This document shows positions 9,391 to 17,913 of a stretch of 64,000 nucleotides of DNA, piece after piece. Every line of letters starts with the position of its first letter. Positions within the stretch are counted from its first letter, which is position 1. The translations under genes and the position numbers were made by a program. Origin of the DNA: Aurantimicrobium sp. MWH-Uga1 (GTDB taxonomy: Bacteria; Actinomycetota; Actinomycetes; Actinomycetales; Microbacteriaceae). The DNA is taken from NCBI RefSeq assembly GCF_003325955.1, contig NZ_CP030929.1, positions 1,240,001 through 1,304,000 of the forward strand, given 5' to 3'. Below the pieces are notes generated by a model. That model saw nothing but the letters and a program-made list of their open reading frames with translations. It searched no databases and was not told the origin of the DNA.

Positions 9391-9968
9391 TATTTAAGTG
9401 ACTTTTGGAGCATCACGGTTCCAAGCCAACGGTCAAACTTGAAACCAACGCGCCCCATCCGCCCTATTTCTTTGAAACCAAAATCCTTATGAAGTTTGAG
9501 CGAAGCTTCGGCTCCACCGTCAGCTATCACGGCAATCATTTCCTTGAGGCCAACCTGTTCAGAACGTGAAATCAGTTCTTTCATGAGAGCTTTGCCTAAG
9601 CCTTTTCTCGTGGATGCTGCCCGGAGATAGACAGAATTCTCTACAGTGAACCGGTAAGCACGCTTTTGCTTCCAGGGCGTAACCAGCGCATAGCCAAGGA
9701 CTTGTTGTCCCGGAGACACGGCAACAATAAATGGCATGTTGAGCTTCTGAAGATAGGCAAACTTTTTCTTCCACGCCGTCAAGCTCATTTTGTTTTCATC
9801 GAAAGTCACCACGGAGTTCATGACGTAGTAGTTATAGATTTCCTGAATGTCAGGAAGGTCGGACTCTCGGGCTTCTCTGATTTCAAAAGAGAAAGGCGCC
9901 TCAGGCTCCGGCTTCTTTTGAAGATGCCGTGGCAACTGCCGCGGTTTGAGATATTCCTCTGGAAGCAC
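9390..9968 (-). CDS. GNAT-family N-acetyltransferase (phosphinothricin-acetyltransferase-like)
   Basis: A 192-aa protein with a polar, proline-containing N-terminal extension of about 28 residues and then a GNAT domain. Features include IYNYYVMNSVVTFD, typical of the PAT/MddA subgroup, and the acetyl-CoA loop STRKGLGKALM. The family acetylates small amines such as phosphinothricin or methionine derivatives; the substrate cannot be read from sequence. The start is GTG with TAGGCT six bases before it, so the gene probably has its own leaderless transcript although it follows ung on the same strand. Confidence 0.82.
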   Translation of the reverse strand: MLPEEYLKPRQLPRHLQKKPEPEAPFSFEIREARESDLPDIQEIYNYYVMNSVVTFDENKMSLTAWKKKFAYLQKLNMPFIVAVSPGQQVLGYALVTPWKQKRAYRFTVENSVYLRAASTRKGLGKALMKELISRSEQVGLKEMIAVIADGGAEASLKLHKDFGFKEIGRMGRVGFKFDRWLGTVMLQKSLK

Positions 9969-9974
9969 GTGCCC

Positions 9975-9980
9975 AGCCTA
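9975..9980 (-). promoter_or_regulatory. Leaderless -10 element of the GNAT gene
   Basis: TAGGCT on the minus strand, six bases before a GTG start and just after the ung stop codon. Confidence 0.6.
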
Positions 9981-9985
9981 ACCGA

Positions 9986-10702
9986 CTAGAACAACGCTGA
10001 ATAGCTTGGCAACGCCCAATTGATGGGCGTCTGGCCAAGCTCTTCAAGAGCTTTATTGACTTTGCTGAATGGCCGAGATCCGAAGAATCCTCGCGAAGCA
10101 GACAACGGGCTCGGGTGAACAGATTCAATAAGTACTGATTTGTCCAGATAATGCTTTGCAGATATCGCGTCGTTGCCCCATAAGACTGCGACGAGTGACT
10201 TATCTTTTCTGTTATTGAGAGTAGATAAAGCTTGTGCCGTGACTTCTTCCCACCCAATTCCGCGAAGAGACCCGGCTGTACCGGATTCAACCGTGAGGAC
10301 TCTGTTCAAGAGCATGACGCCCTGCTCAAACCAGGGTGTGAGGTCACCATTGGATGGTTGGGGGCACCCAATATCCGTTTGTAGTTCCGTGAATATGTTC
10401 CTCAAGCTTCGAGGCAGTTGGCGTTGTTTTGGAGAGACCGAGAAAGACAACCCAACCGCATCTCCTGGCGTTGGGTAAGGGTCTTGCCCAAGGATCACAA
10501 CCCTGACTTCATAGAAAGGAATTGTGAACGCACGCATGACTTTGCGTGGCTTCGGAAAGATAGTTTTCCCTTGATCTAGCTCTCGTGTAAGTCGTGATTG
10601 GATCTCAACAAGAACTGGTTGGACAGGCTGAAGTGGCTCAACCCAACTCTGATGAATAAGCCCTGATTGTGCTAATTCCTCAAGATTGAGGCTGAGAGTC
10701 AT
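9986..10702 (-). CDS. ung: Uracil-DNA glycosylase (family 1)
   Basis: A 238-aa enzyme that removes uracil from DNA to start base excision repair. The water-activating motif GQDPYPTPGDAVGLSFS begins at residue 72 with the catalytic Asp at 74, and the C-terminal HPSPLSASRGFFGS is the minor-groove leucine loop with the catalytic histidine. I take the ATG at 10702; the frame extends upstream to 10822, but that part lies inside the ion-channel gene and is not conserved. The gene overlaps the channel gene by 23 bases in another frame, suggesting coupled translation. Confidence 0.95.
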   Translation of the reverse strand: MTLSLNLEELAQSGLIHQSWVEPLQPVQPVLVEIQSRLTRELDQGKTIFPKPRKVMRAFTIPFYEVRVVILGQDPYPTPGDAVGLSFSVSPKQRQLPRSLRNIFTELQTDIGCPQPSNGDLTPWFEQGVMLLNRVLTVESGTAGSLRGIGWEEVTAQALSTLNNRKDKSLVAVLWGNDAISAKHYLDKSVLIESVHPSPLSASRGFFGSRPFSKVNKALEELGQTPINWALPSYSALF

Positions 10703-11456
10703 CTTTGTGTTCTGAAGAATGCCCCGAATGGGAATTTTGGTGAGCTTGGTGATCAAGACTTCGCTTGTGAACGCTCTGAACTTTCTCGGTGAGGTAAGAA
10801 ATAACTGTGGCCGTCGTAGCACCTACGATGATCATGCCACCGAGCATGAGCAATGAGGCATAAATGCGGCCAAAGATGGTGACGGGAACCATGTCGCCAT
10901 AGCCCACAGTCGTAATGGTTTCGATTGCCCACCAGACTGCATCACCGTAGCTGGTGATGCTGGCTCCTGGTGCTCTACGTTCTGCCCCGTAAACAGCGAG
11001 TGACAAAACGTAGATATACATCAGTGCAAACGAAGCTGCATAGGCGACCAAACGAGCTCTGACGGAGGATCCCTGCTTTCCTCTAAACCAACGCAGTCGC
11101 GATAAATACATCAAAAGAAGGAAAGGTCTCGTGAAAGGGATTGCCATAGAAATGAGGTCAATGACGTTGCGCTTAAAGAAGACCCGCTTATCGTTCGACA
11201 GCGTGAGACGAACGAAATAGTCAATGATGAACGTAATCCAGATAACTCCCAGCATTACAAGGATGTACTTGTCTATTCCCTGGGTGAATACCTCATCGTT
11301 GAGAATCAGGACGGAGTATCCCAAGAGAAAAATAAACGACAAAAAGATAAAAGGAAGCGTGGTGTATTTCTCCCACGTAATCTCTTTTGGACTCCGTGTG
11401 TCTTCCACCAACATGCCGTCTGCGTTCATTACCAGTGGCTTGGGACTCTTTTCCAT
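10680..11456 (-). CDS. Voltage-gated-like potassium channel
   Basis: A 258-aa membrane protein with the K+ selectivity filter TTVGYGDMVP near residue 185. Hydrophobic segments lie around residues 34-52, 65-85, 102-120, 138-160 and 198-220, consistent with a six-helix Kv-type or reduced voltage-sensor subunit. A few arginines near RLRWFRGK could form an S4-like segment, but sensor charges are sparse. The C-terminus is His/Ser rich and soluble. ATG with TAGCCT six bases before it. The gene leads an operon with ung, an odd pairing with no evident functional link. Confidence 0.85.
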   Translation of the reverse strand: MEKSPKPLVMNADGMLVEDTRSPKEITWEKYTTLPFIFLSFIFLLGYSVLILNDEVFTQGIDKYILVMLGVIWITFIIDYFVRLTLSNDKRVFFKRNVIDLISMAIPFTRPFLLLMYLSRLRWFRGKQGSSVRARLVAYAASFALMYIYVLSLAVYGAERRAPGASITSYGDAVWWAIETITTVGYGDMVPVTIFGRIYASLLMLGGMIIVGATTATVISYLTEKVQSVHKRSLDHQAHQNSHSGHSSEHKDDSQPQS

Positions 11457-11461
11457 AGTTC

Positions 11462-11467
11462 TAGGCT
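11462..11467 (+). promoter_or_regulatory. Leaderless -10 of the acyltransferase gene (shared block)
   Basis: TAGGCT seven bases before the ATG at 11475. It lies in an 18-base gap between divergent genes and overlaps the opposing -10. Confidence 0.65.
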
Positions 11468-11468
11468 A
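11463..11468 (-). promoter_or_regulatory. Leaderless -10 of the channel-ung operon (shared block)
   Basis: TAGCCT on the minus strand six bases before the channel ATG. It overlaps by five bases the plus-strand -10 of the divergent acyltransferase gene. Confidence 0.65.
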
Positions 11469-11474
11469 GTAAAT

Positions 11475-12509
11475 ATGAGCACACAACGGGTCGCGTTATG
11501 GGATAACGCCCGATTTGGTGCCATTGCCCTCATGGTTGCTGGTCACACTCTCACCAAGATGGTGGGAGAAAATGATGCCGCATTTACTCTTTATGTCTTC
11601 ATCTATGCCTTCCACGTCCCCGTGCTTGTGGCGGTTTCTGGTTACTTCACCAAGGGAACAGCACCAGATGACAACAGAATCAGATCAGTCTTTACAGACA
11701 TCCTTGTTCCGTATCTCATCTTTGAAGTCATTTGGTCAGTAGTCCTGTTTCTCTACAACGGCAGCTTCCGTCTGGACGTCACTCGAGCGTCATGGACTTT
11801 ATGGTTCTTGCTTGCGTTAGCAATTTGGCGGATTATTCTGCCCTATCTTGTTGCATTGAAATATCCCTTGCTGATTAGCATCGTGATCTCAATCGCAGCA
11901 GGTTACTTCCCTATTGATCAAACTTTCTCAGCAGCCCGCGTGCTGGGTTTCTTGCCTTTCTTTGTTTTTGGCTGGCAGCTGCGCCAATGGAATCTCGGCG
12001 AGCGCTGGATTGCTCTTGGTTCTCAGTCAGTCATTCGCTGGCGCCTGGCAGCAACGACGTTCATGTTGGCCGTTGCCGTTGCTATTTCGATAAGCGTTCC
12101 ATTTTGGCGGGAAGTGCAGATTCGTAGCTTCATTACCTATGACGCAGGCTATTCGTCATTTGGCTACGACCAGTGGTGGTCCGGCGCTGTGCGCCTTGCC
12201 GCCATGGTTGTAGCAGCCGGCATGATTATGGCTTTCCTCATTCTGATTCCTCGGGAACAGACCTGGTTTACCCAGTTCGGGCAAGCGACGATGTATGTCT
12301 ACTTACTGCACACTTTTGTGCTTTACCCACTTCGTGAATATGGCGTCCTTGATGGCGAGCGCCCCTTCTGGTACATCTTGCTTGCTGTCGTTCTCTCTTT
12401 TGGTTTGACCGTTGCGTTGTCGACAAAACCGGTGGTCAAACTGTTCAAACCTCTGGTTCAACCCAACCTCAATTGGCTCTTTGTTACACCCCGTGACGCT
12501 TCCCGTTGA
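11475..12509 (+). CDS. Membrane acyltransferase, type 3 family
   Basis: A 344-aa polytopic protein with about ten hydrophobic segments. The N-terminus VALWDNARFGAIALMVAGH resembles the acyltransferase-3 signature, with the conserved arginine and a histidine in the first helix. Such enzymes move acetyl or other acyl groups onto sugars, peptidoglycan or lipids at the membrane. The substrate is not evident, and neighbouring genes (channel, ung, metY) give no clue. It is divergent from the channel gene with an 18-base gap and shares its promoter core. Confidence 0.8.
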   Translation: MSTQRVALWDNARFGAIALMVAGHTLTKMVGENDAAFTLYVFIYAFHVPVLVAVSGYFTKGTAPDDNRIRSVFTDILVPYLIFEVIWSVVLFLYNGSFRLDVTRASWTLWFLLALAIWRIILPYLVALKYPLLISIVISIAAGYFPIDQTFSAARVLGFLPFFVFGWQLRQWNLGERWIALGSQSVIRWRLAATTFMLAVAVAISISVPFWREVQIRSFITYDAGYSSFGYDQWWSGAVRLAAMVVAAGMIMAFLILIPREQTWFTQFGQATMYVYLLHTFVLYPLREYGVLDGERPFWYILLAVVLSFGLTVALSTKPVVKLFKPLVQPNLNWLFVTPRDASR

Positions 12510-12571
12510 GTAGCTTTCTTTCTGGGCGTAACGTCAAAGCAAGTTTTGATTACCCAAATAAGGAGCACACC

Positions 12572-13879
12572 ATGAGCGACAACCAAGCCAACTGGAAGTT
12601 TGAAACCAAGCAGATTCACTCTGGAGCACAGCCAGATCCAGTGACTAACGCTCGTGCTACCCCGATTTACCAAACCACTTCTTACGTGTTCAACAACGCC
12701 GAGCACGCTAAGAACCTCTTTGCTTTGGCAGAGTTTGGAAACATCTACACCCGCATCCAGAACCCTACTCAGGATGTTGTGGAGCAGCGTGTAGCTGCTC
12801 TCGAAGGCGGAACCGCAGCACTTCTTGTTTCTTCAGGCCAGGCCGCAGAAACTTTCGCAGTGCTCAACATTGCCGAGGCTGGCGACCACATTGTTTCTTC
12901 CAGCTCCATCTACGGTGGAACCTACAACCTGTTTAAGTACACCCTGGCCAAGCTCGGTATTGAAGTAACCTTCGTTGAAAACCAAGATGATGCTGACGAG
13001 TGGCGTGCTGCCGTTCGCCCCAACACCAAGCTTTTCTTCGGTGAAACCATCGGTAATCCCCGTATCAACATCTTGGACATCGGACTTGTTTCCAAAGTTG
13101 CTCACGAAGCTGGTGTTCCTCTCATTGTGGACAACACCATCGCTACCCCCTACCTGATCCGTCCTCTCCAGCACGGAGCTGACATTGTTGTACACTCCGC
13201 AACCAAGTTCCTAGGCGGTCACGGAACAGTCATCGGCGGAATCATTGTTGACGGCGGAAAGTTTGAATGGTCTAAGAACGTTGAGAAGTTCCCTGGCCTG
13301 ACAGAACCTGACCCCTCTTACCACGGTGCAAGTTACACAACCGTACTTGGCGATTCGATTGCGTACATCATCAAGGCACGTGTCCAGTTGCTGCGTGACC
13401 TTGGTTCATCTATTGCTCCTGCAAGCGCATGGCAAATAATCCAAGGAATTGAAACCTTGAGCCTGCGTATTGAACGTCACGTTGAAAATGCGACCGCTAT
13501 TGCTCAGTGGTTAGAAGCACACCCCCAGGTTGCTTCCGTGAACTACGCAGCATTGCCTTCAAGCCCGTGGTACACCGCAGCAAACCGCTATGCCCCCAAG
13601 GGCGTTGGTGCTGTGCTCTCCTTTGAACTCAAGGGAGGAGTTGAAGCAGGTAAGGCATTTGTTGACAACTTGGATCTCTTTAGCCACCTCGCAAATATCG
13701 GTGATGTTCGCTCATTGGTGATCCACCCAGCATCTACAACCCACTCACAGCTCACTCCAGAACAGCAGCTCACCACTGGTGTGACTCCTGGATTGGTTCG
13801 CCTTTCAGTTGGACTTGAGAACATCGACGACCTCAAGGCAGACCTCGAAAAGGGTCTGGCCGCTGCGGCTTCGATTTGA
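12572..13879 (+). CDS. metY: O-acetylhomoserine sulfhydrylase (aminocarboxypropyltransferase)
   Basis: A 435-aa PLP enzyme of the Cys/Met metabolism family. The PLP lysine is K212 in VVHSATKFLGGHG; the N-terminal ATPIYQTTSYVF and SGQAAE motifs are typical. It makes homocysteine from O-acetylhomoserine and sulfide. AAGGAG nine bases before the ATG at 12572 sets the start. Its partner metX lies 2.8 kb downstream on the same strand, separated by an AT-rich membrane gene and a crotonase. The 62-base gap upstream shows no SAM riboswitch. Confidence 0.95.
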   Translation: MSDNQANWKFETKQIHSGAQPDPVTNARATPIYQTTSYVFNNAEHAKNLFALAEFGNIYTRIQNPTQDVVEQRVAALEGGTAALLVSSGQAAETFAVLNIAEAGDHIVSSSSIYGGTYNLFKYTLAKLGIEVTFVENQDDADEWRAAVRPNTKLFFGETIGNPRINILDIGLVSKVAHEAGVPLIVDNTIATPYLIRPLQHGADIVVHSATKFLGGHGTVIGGIIVDGGKFEWSKNVEKFPGLTEPDPSYHGASYTTVLGDSIAYIIKARVQLLRDLGSSIAPASAWQIIQGIETLSLRIERHVENATAIAQWLEAHPQVASVNYAALPSSPWYTAANRYAPKGVGAVLSFELKGGVEAGKAFVDNLDLFSHLANIGDVRSLVIHPASTTHSQLTPEQQLTTGVTPGLVRLSVGLENIDDLKADLEKGLAAAASI

Positions 13880-13980
13880 GTAGGAACGTATCTTGACGAA
13901 TCCGCAGCTTAGATTCACCAGCCGTGAATAGCCAGAACAAGTCAAAAGCTTGCTAGCGTTACTATCTTGAGGGCTGACAT

Positions 13981-14004
13981 ATTCAGCTATCCATAGAGCT
14001 GAAT
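13981..14004. repeat. Inverted repeat upstream of the 613-aa membrane gene
   Basis: ATTCAGCT (13981-13988) and AGCTGAAT (13997-14004) with an 8-base centre that is itself partly palindromic. It lies 13 bases before a TTG start, so it could be an operator or a leader hairpin. Confidence 0.3.
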
Positions 14005-14017
14005 TCGAGAGGCAGTC

Positions 14018-15859
14018 TTGGCAATTTCCACTAGTTTTCGTTTGTGGGCTTCCCTACTTGTAGTTGTGCTTTCAATAGTGGGATTTCAATTGTCAATTCT
14101 CACTACATCTATGTTGTTTGTGCTCAGTTTTGCAGTCTTGACTTTTCTTTACGCCAAGAGATTGGGGTTGGTTCTTTCCGGTACTACAGCATTCCTAATG
14201 TTGGGGTCAACTGTTCTTGTTTCAGGACTGCTAGGTACATTTATCCAAACACAATACGTCCAAACAATTGCAGTTTCATTGTGTCTGGTGACTTTTGTCG
14301 CAATTGGAATTGAGTTTGCAACTCAATCAAAGGCGATTGAAATAACAGCTGTCCTAGGTTGGGGAAGAGCCCAAACAACTTCTCTTATTGGGCCTCTCTT
14401 TTTTGTCATTTCTTTCCTAGCTTCAAGGTTTTTGCCGCAGGGTAACAAATTTGCCTGGGTAATGAATAATGACGCAGTCAATAACATCCTCATGGTCAGG
14501 GACTTAACAAATGACGGCGGCATACTCATCGGCGATGGAGGAAATCCTGTCCCCTTTACCACTTCCTTACTCTCAATATTTCTGGTTCAGCCAAATACCG
14601 ACTACGAAAAACATGGAAATCTCATGGCTGATGTCCTCGGAATGCAGATGTATTGGCTCTTCACTGGAATTCTTCTCGGGTTAGCTGCTGGTCTGCTGGC
14701 AGCAGAGATTTCCCGGCGTCAGAACCTTTCCCAGAAATGGCAGATTCTTTCTGCTGGAGTTGCTTCCTTTGCTACAACAATGTGGTTCATTGTTGGATAT
14801 CCGATTGAATACGGTTTTCTTAATGCTGCGCTGGGGCTGGCACTTCTTTTGGTTGCCACACTCGCTTTTCAATTCCAGGATGAGCAGCCTGCTGCAGTTC
14901 TTGGTGTTTTATTTCTGTCATCTCTACTCATCATTGCTACATGGACGCCAACAGTGATATTTATTCTTGCGTTCATAGCGATTGTTGTTGTCAGACAGAG
15001 AAAAACCATTTTTGTGCCAGATTTATCTGTTCTGTTTACTTGGGGTTTCCCAATGGTCATCACAATAGCTTTTGGCCTAGTTATTACAATCCCAAGTTTT
15101 ATAAGGACCTCTTCGCTTTTGTCTTCTCCAGGGGGCGTTGAACATATACCGACTGCGATGTTGTGGCTAATTCCACTCTGCTTGGTATTGATTAGCCTGG
15201 TTGTATTTGGACCGAAGTCATACAAATTTATTGCATACTCCTCTGTGGGTATTGCCCAACTTATTGCAGTGAATGGACTTCTATTTCTCAATCGAAACTT
15301 AGACGACCCTTGGACCTATTACCCATTCAAGATGCTCTGGTTTGGCTCGGCATTCATTTGCCTAATTATCATTCCAATCGTGTTTGTATTCATAAGTAAA
15401 CAGAAGCAAAAAATACTGCGTTACTCTCTTGCTTCGCTCTTTACATTCACCTTGTTGCTAGCACTCAACTGGTCGATTCCAAAACCCTCGACATTTGCTT
15501 TGAAAGATATATCTTCGATTTTCTTTTCCCCTCAAGGGGAGCTGTTTAATGATGAAGTCGCAACTCTAATGTTTAGGGACGACAACGAATCCCTCGTTGT
15601 TTATTGGATTTCGCGACGTGGCGATCAAGCTAGTGCTCTGAATTTTTGGAATATTTCGAATTGGGCCAATTCATTAAAACCGGATGTTTATGACATTCGA
15701 TACCTTGCCTACTATTTGCCGCCAACAGACCCAAGACTGCTCTGCGACTTGGCTAGTTTGGCCAAAACTGAGCTAAAGGTTGTTTCCTCTGATGATGATT
15801 TACAGTCGGGCTTAGACGACTTTTGTCCTGATTTGCCCATTTCCATATCACGCGGCTAA
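14018..15859 (+). CDS. Large polytopic membrane protein of unknown function
   Basis: A 613-aa protein with about twelve or thirteen hydrophobic segments over residues 8-490 and a soluble C-terminal region of about 120 residues. The layout resembles membrane glycosyltransferases or polymerases of surface glycans, but I recognise no catalytic motif. The start is TTG with GAGAGG five bases upstream. Codon use is visibly AT-richer than that of metY and metX on either side, suggesting a gene acquired or replaced later. A 138-base AT-rich gap precedes it. Function is unknown. Confidence 0.65.
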   Translation: MAISTSFRLWASLLVVVLSIVGFQLSILTTSMLFVLSFAVLTFLYAKRLGLVLSGTTAFLMLGSTVLVSGLLGTFIQTQYVQTIAVSLCLVTFVAIGIEFATQSKAIEITAVLGWGRAQTTSLIGPLFFVISFLASRFLPQGNKFAWVMNNDAVNNILMVRDLTNDGGILIGDGGNPVPFTTSLLSIFLVQPNTDYEKHGNLMADVLGMQMYWLFTGILLGLAAGLLAAEISRRQNLSQKWQILSAGVASFATTMWFIVGYPIEYGFLNAALGLALLLVATLAFQFQDEQPAAVLGVLFLSSLLIIATWTPTVIFILAFIAIVVVRQRKTIFVPDLSVLFTWGFPMVITIAFGLVITIPSFIRTSSLLSSPGGVEHIPTAMLWLIPLCLVLISLVVFGPKSYKFIAYSSVGIAQLIAVNGLLFLNRNLDDPWTYYPFKMLWFGSAFICLIIIPIVFVFISKQKQKILRYSLASLFTFTLLLALNWSIPKPSTFALKDISSIFFSPQGELFNDEVATLMFRDDNESLVVYWISRRGDQASALNFWNISNWANSLKPDVYDIRYLAYYLPPTDPRLLCDLASLAKTELKVVSSDDDLQSGLDDFCPDLPISISRG

Positions 15860-15889
15860 TTCCCCTGCAATTACTCTAAATAGCTGGGG

Positions 15890-15895
15890 TAGTCT
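15890..15895 (+). promoter_or_regulatory. Leaderless -10 element of the crotonase gene
   Basis: TAGTCT six bases before the ATG at 15902, with no Shine-Dalgarno sequence. Confidence 0.55.
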
Positions 15896-15901
15896 CTTCA
15901 C

Positions 15902-16687
15902 ATGGTTGAAACGTTGATTGAAGTTGATGACCATGGTCACATTCGGCATTTGCAACTCAACCGTGCCGAAAAAATGAATGCCGCCAATCGGCAGATGCTC
16001 TCCGAGCTTTCTCTTGCCTACGCTGAGGCAGACCGTGACGACAATGTTCGGGTTGTTGTGGTCTCTGCCGCGGGTGAGCATTTCACAGCAGGTCTAGATC
16101 TTGCAGATGTGTTGGGAACTGCAAATGAGTCAGGACTTCAGCTCACACCAGCTGGAGGGATAGACCCCTGGGGTATCACCACTGAGCCCATTTCAAAGCC
16201 TGTGGTTCTGGCAGTTCAAGGAACCTGTCTCACTCTCGGCGTTGAACTCATTTTGGCTTCAGAACTTTCTGTTGCCGACGAGACAACAGTTTTTGGGCAA
16301 CTGGAAGTCACGCGCGGAATCATGCCTTTTGGCGGTGCGACCACGCGCTTTCCTGCTCGGGTTGGGTGGGCTAACGCGTCTCGGTATTTACTCACTGGTG
16401 AAACGTTCAATGCTGAGGAAGCACTGCGTATTGGCCTCATTAATGAAGTTGTGCCTCGGGGCACTCAAGTTGAACGCGCACTGGAGCTTGCTACTCTCAT
16501 TGCTGATCAGGCTCCCCTTGCTATTCAAGCAACACTGCGCAATGCTCGAATGGCTCGAGCGGCTATTGAAAAAGAAGCTTTGGGTTCATTGCCCCAGGAA
16601 TTAGCTGGACTTCTCGCTAGTGAGGATTTCAAAGCAGGTGTTGCTTCCTTTGCGACGAGGTCAAAGCCAGAGTTCACTGGCAAGTAG
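15902..16687 (+). CDS. Enoyl-CoA hydratase/isomerase (crotonase) family protein
   Basis: A 261-aa crotonase-fold protein. Conserved parts are LNRAEKMNAANRQML near the N-terminus, the oxyanion-hole segment AGEHFTAGLDLADV, and a second oxyanion region ELSVADETTVFGQLEV. The usual glycine-rich GGG at the oxyanion site is not obvious, but E-V-T-R-G-I-M-P-F-G-G follows at the catalytic-glutamate position. The family hydrates or isomerises acyl-CoA thioesters. Exact substrate is unknown. It has its own promoter and precedes metX by twelve bases. Confidence 0.85.
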   Translation: MVETLIEVDDHGHIRHLQLNRAEKMNAANRQMLSELSLAYAEADRDDNVRVVVVSAAGEHFTAGLDLADVLGTANESGLQLTPAGGIDPWGITTEPISKPVVLAVQGTCLTLGVELILASELSVADETTVFGQLEVTRGIMPFGGATTRFPARVGWANASRYLLTGETFNAEEALRIGLINEVVPRGTQVERALELATLIADQAPLAIQATLRNARMARAAIEKEALGSLPQELAGLLASEDFKAGVASFATRSKPEFTGK

Positions 16688-16699
16688 GCTTAACGAACT

Positions 16700-17905
16700 A
16701 TGGATTGGCAAGATTCCGCCGATAACCTGCCGTCAGGATTCATCACTGACGAGCAGGTTCGTTCTGTTGCCGGAAAACCTCCCGTCACCGGTGCGTGGCG
16801 CGATGGCGATGCACCAGGGAACCGCCAGTTTGCCAATCTAGGACCGTTTGATTTTGAATGTGGTGGCTCACTTCCCCACGTTCGCATTGCCTACGAAACC
16901 TGGGGAACACTCAACAACGCTAAAGACAATGCCGTTTTGGTTCTTCATGCCCTCACTGGTGACAGCCATGTTGTGGGGCCCGCCGGAGGCGGTCACACCA
17001 CAGCTGGCTGGTGGAATGAAGTTGTTGGACCGGGGCTTGCTATTGACACTGACAAGTGGTTTGTTGTTGCACCCAATGTTTTGGGCGGTTGCCAAGGTTC
17101 TACTGGACCTGCATCGCTTGCTCCTGACGGATATGAATGGGGCTCTCGCTTCCCCTACACAACAATCCGTGACCAAGCGCGTGCCCAAGCACTTTTTTCT
17201 CAAGTAATTGGCATAGACAAGTGGGCGGCGGTTATCGGCGGCTCCATGGGGGGAATGCATGCACTCGAATGGGGTGCGATGTTCCCTGAGCGCGTCGAGC
17301 GCTTGGCGGTGCTTGCCGCACCGCCAGCAACAAGCGCTGATGAGATAGCTCTCAACACTGTTCAGATCGAAGCAATCATGCTAGATCCTGCTTTTCGCGC
17401 AGGGCACTACTACGAGGCAGCAGATGGCGTGGGCCCCTATCGGGGCTTGGCATTGGCTCGCAGAATTTCTTTCCAGAACTTCCGTACCCCCGCTGAGCTC
17501 AATGAGCGTTTTGATCGTTCCTCGCAAAGCGACATCAGTCCTTTAGGTAAGGGTGGTCGTTTTGCAGTGGCCAGCTATCTGGACTTCCATGGCAACAAAT
17601 TCACTCGCCGCTTTGATGCCAACAGCTACGTCACCCTAGTTGAAGCCATGAACTCCCACGATTTGGGTCGTAATCGAGAAAGCATTGAATCAGTGCTGGA
17701 ATCGATCACGATTCCCACACTGATTATTGGTATTGATAGCGACCGTTTCTTCCCCCTGGCAGGCCAACAACGACTCGCTGCCCACATCCCCGGAAACATC
17801 AACGGCGATGAGCCTGCGCTCTTGAAATCAGACTTTGGTCACGACGCCTTCTTGATCGAATCTGAATTTGTGGGAGAACAACTCAGCAGGCTTCTTGCAA
17901 CCTAA
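16700..17905 (+). CDS. metX: Homoserine O-acetyltransferase
   Basis: A 401-aa alpha/beta-hydrolase-fold transferase that acetylates homoserine for methionine synthesis. It has the oxyanion segment HALTGDSHV, the nucleophile elbow GGSMGGMHALEWG, the late acid GIDSDRFFP and the catalytic histidine in FGHDAFLIE. The motif set is that of MetX proper, not of cysteine-pathway relatives. TAGGCT lies nine bases before the ATG, slightly farther than in other leaderless genes, so its start signals are less clear. It supplies substrate for MetY at 12572 and converges on galU with an eight-base gap. Confidence 0.94.
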   Translation: MDWQDSADNLPSGFITDEQVRSVAGKPPVTGAWRDGDAPGNRQFANLGPFDFECGGSLPHVRIAYETWGTLNNAKDNAVLVLHALTGDSHVVGPAGGGHTTAGWWNEVVGPGLAIDTDKWFVVAPNVLGGCQGSTGPASLAPDGYEWGSRFPYTTIRDQARAQALFSQVIGIDKWAAVIGGSMGGMHALEWGAMFPERVERLAVLAAPPATSADEIALNTVQIEAIMLDPAFRAGHYYEAADGVGPYRGLALARRISFQNFRTPAELNERFDRSSQSDISPLGKGGRFAVASYLDFHGNKFTRRFDANSYVTLVEAMNSHDLGRNRESIESVLESITIPTLIIGIDSDRFFPLAGQQRLAAHIPGNINGDEPALLKSDFGHDAFLIESEFVGEQLSRLLAT

Positions 17906-17913
17906 GTGCGGTA

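Noticed and set aside
12510..12571. Possible SAM riboswitch before metY
   Set aside because: The gap is only 62 bases and shows no stem-rich aptamer; the gene has an ordinary Shine-Dalgarno start.
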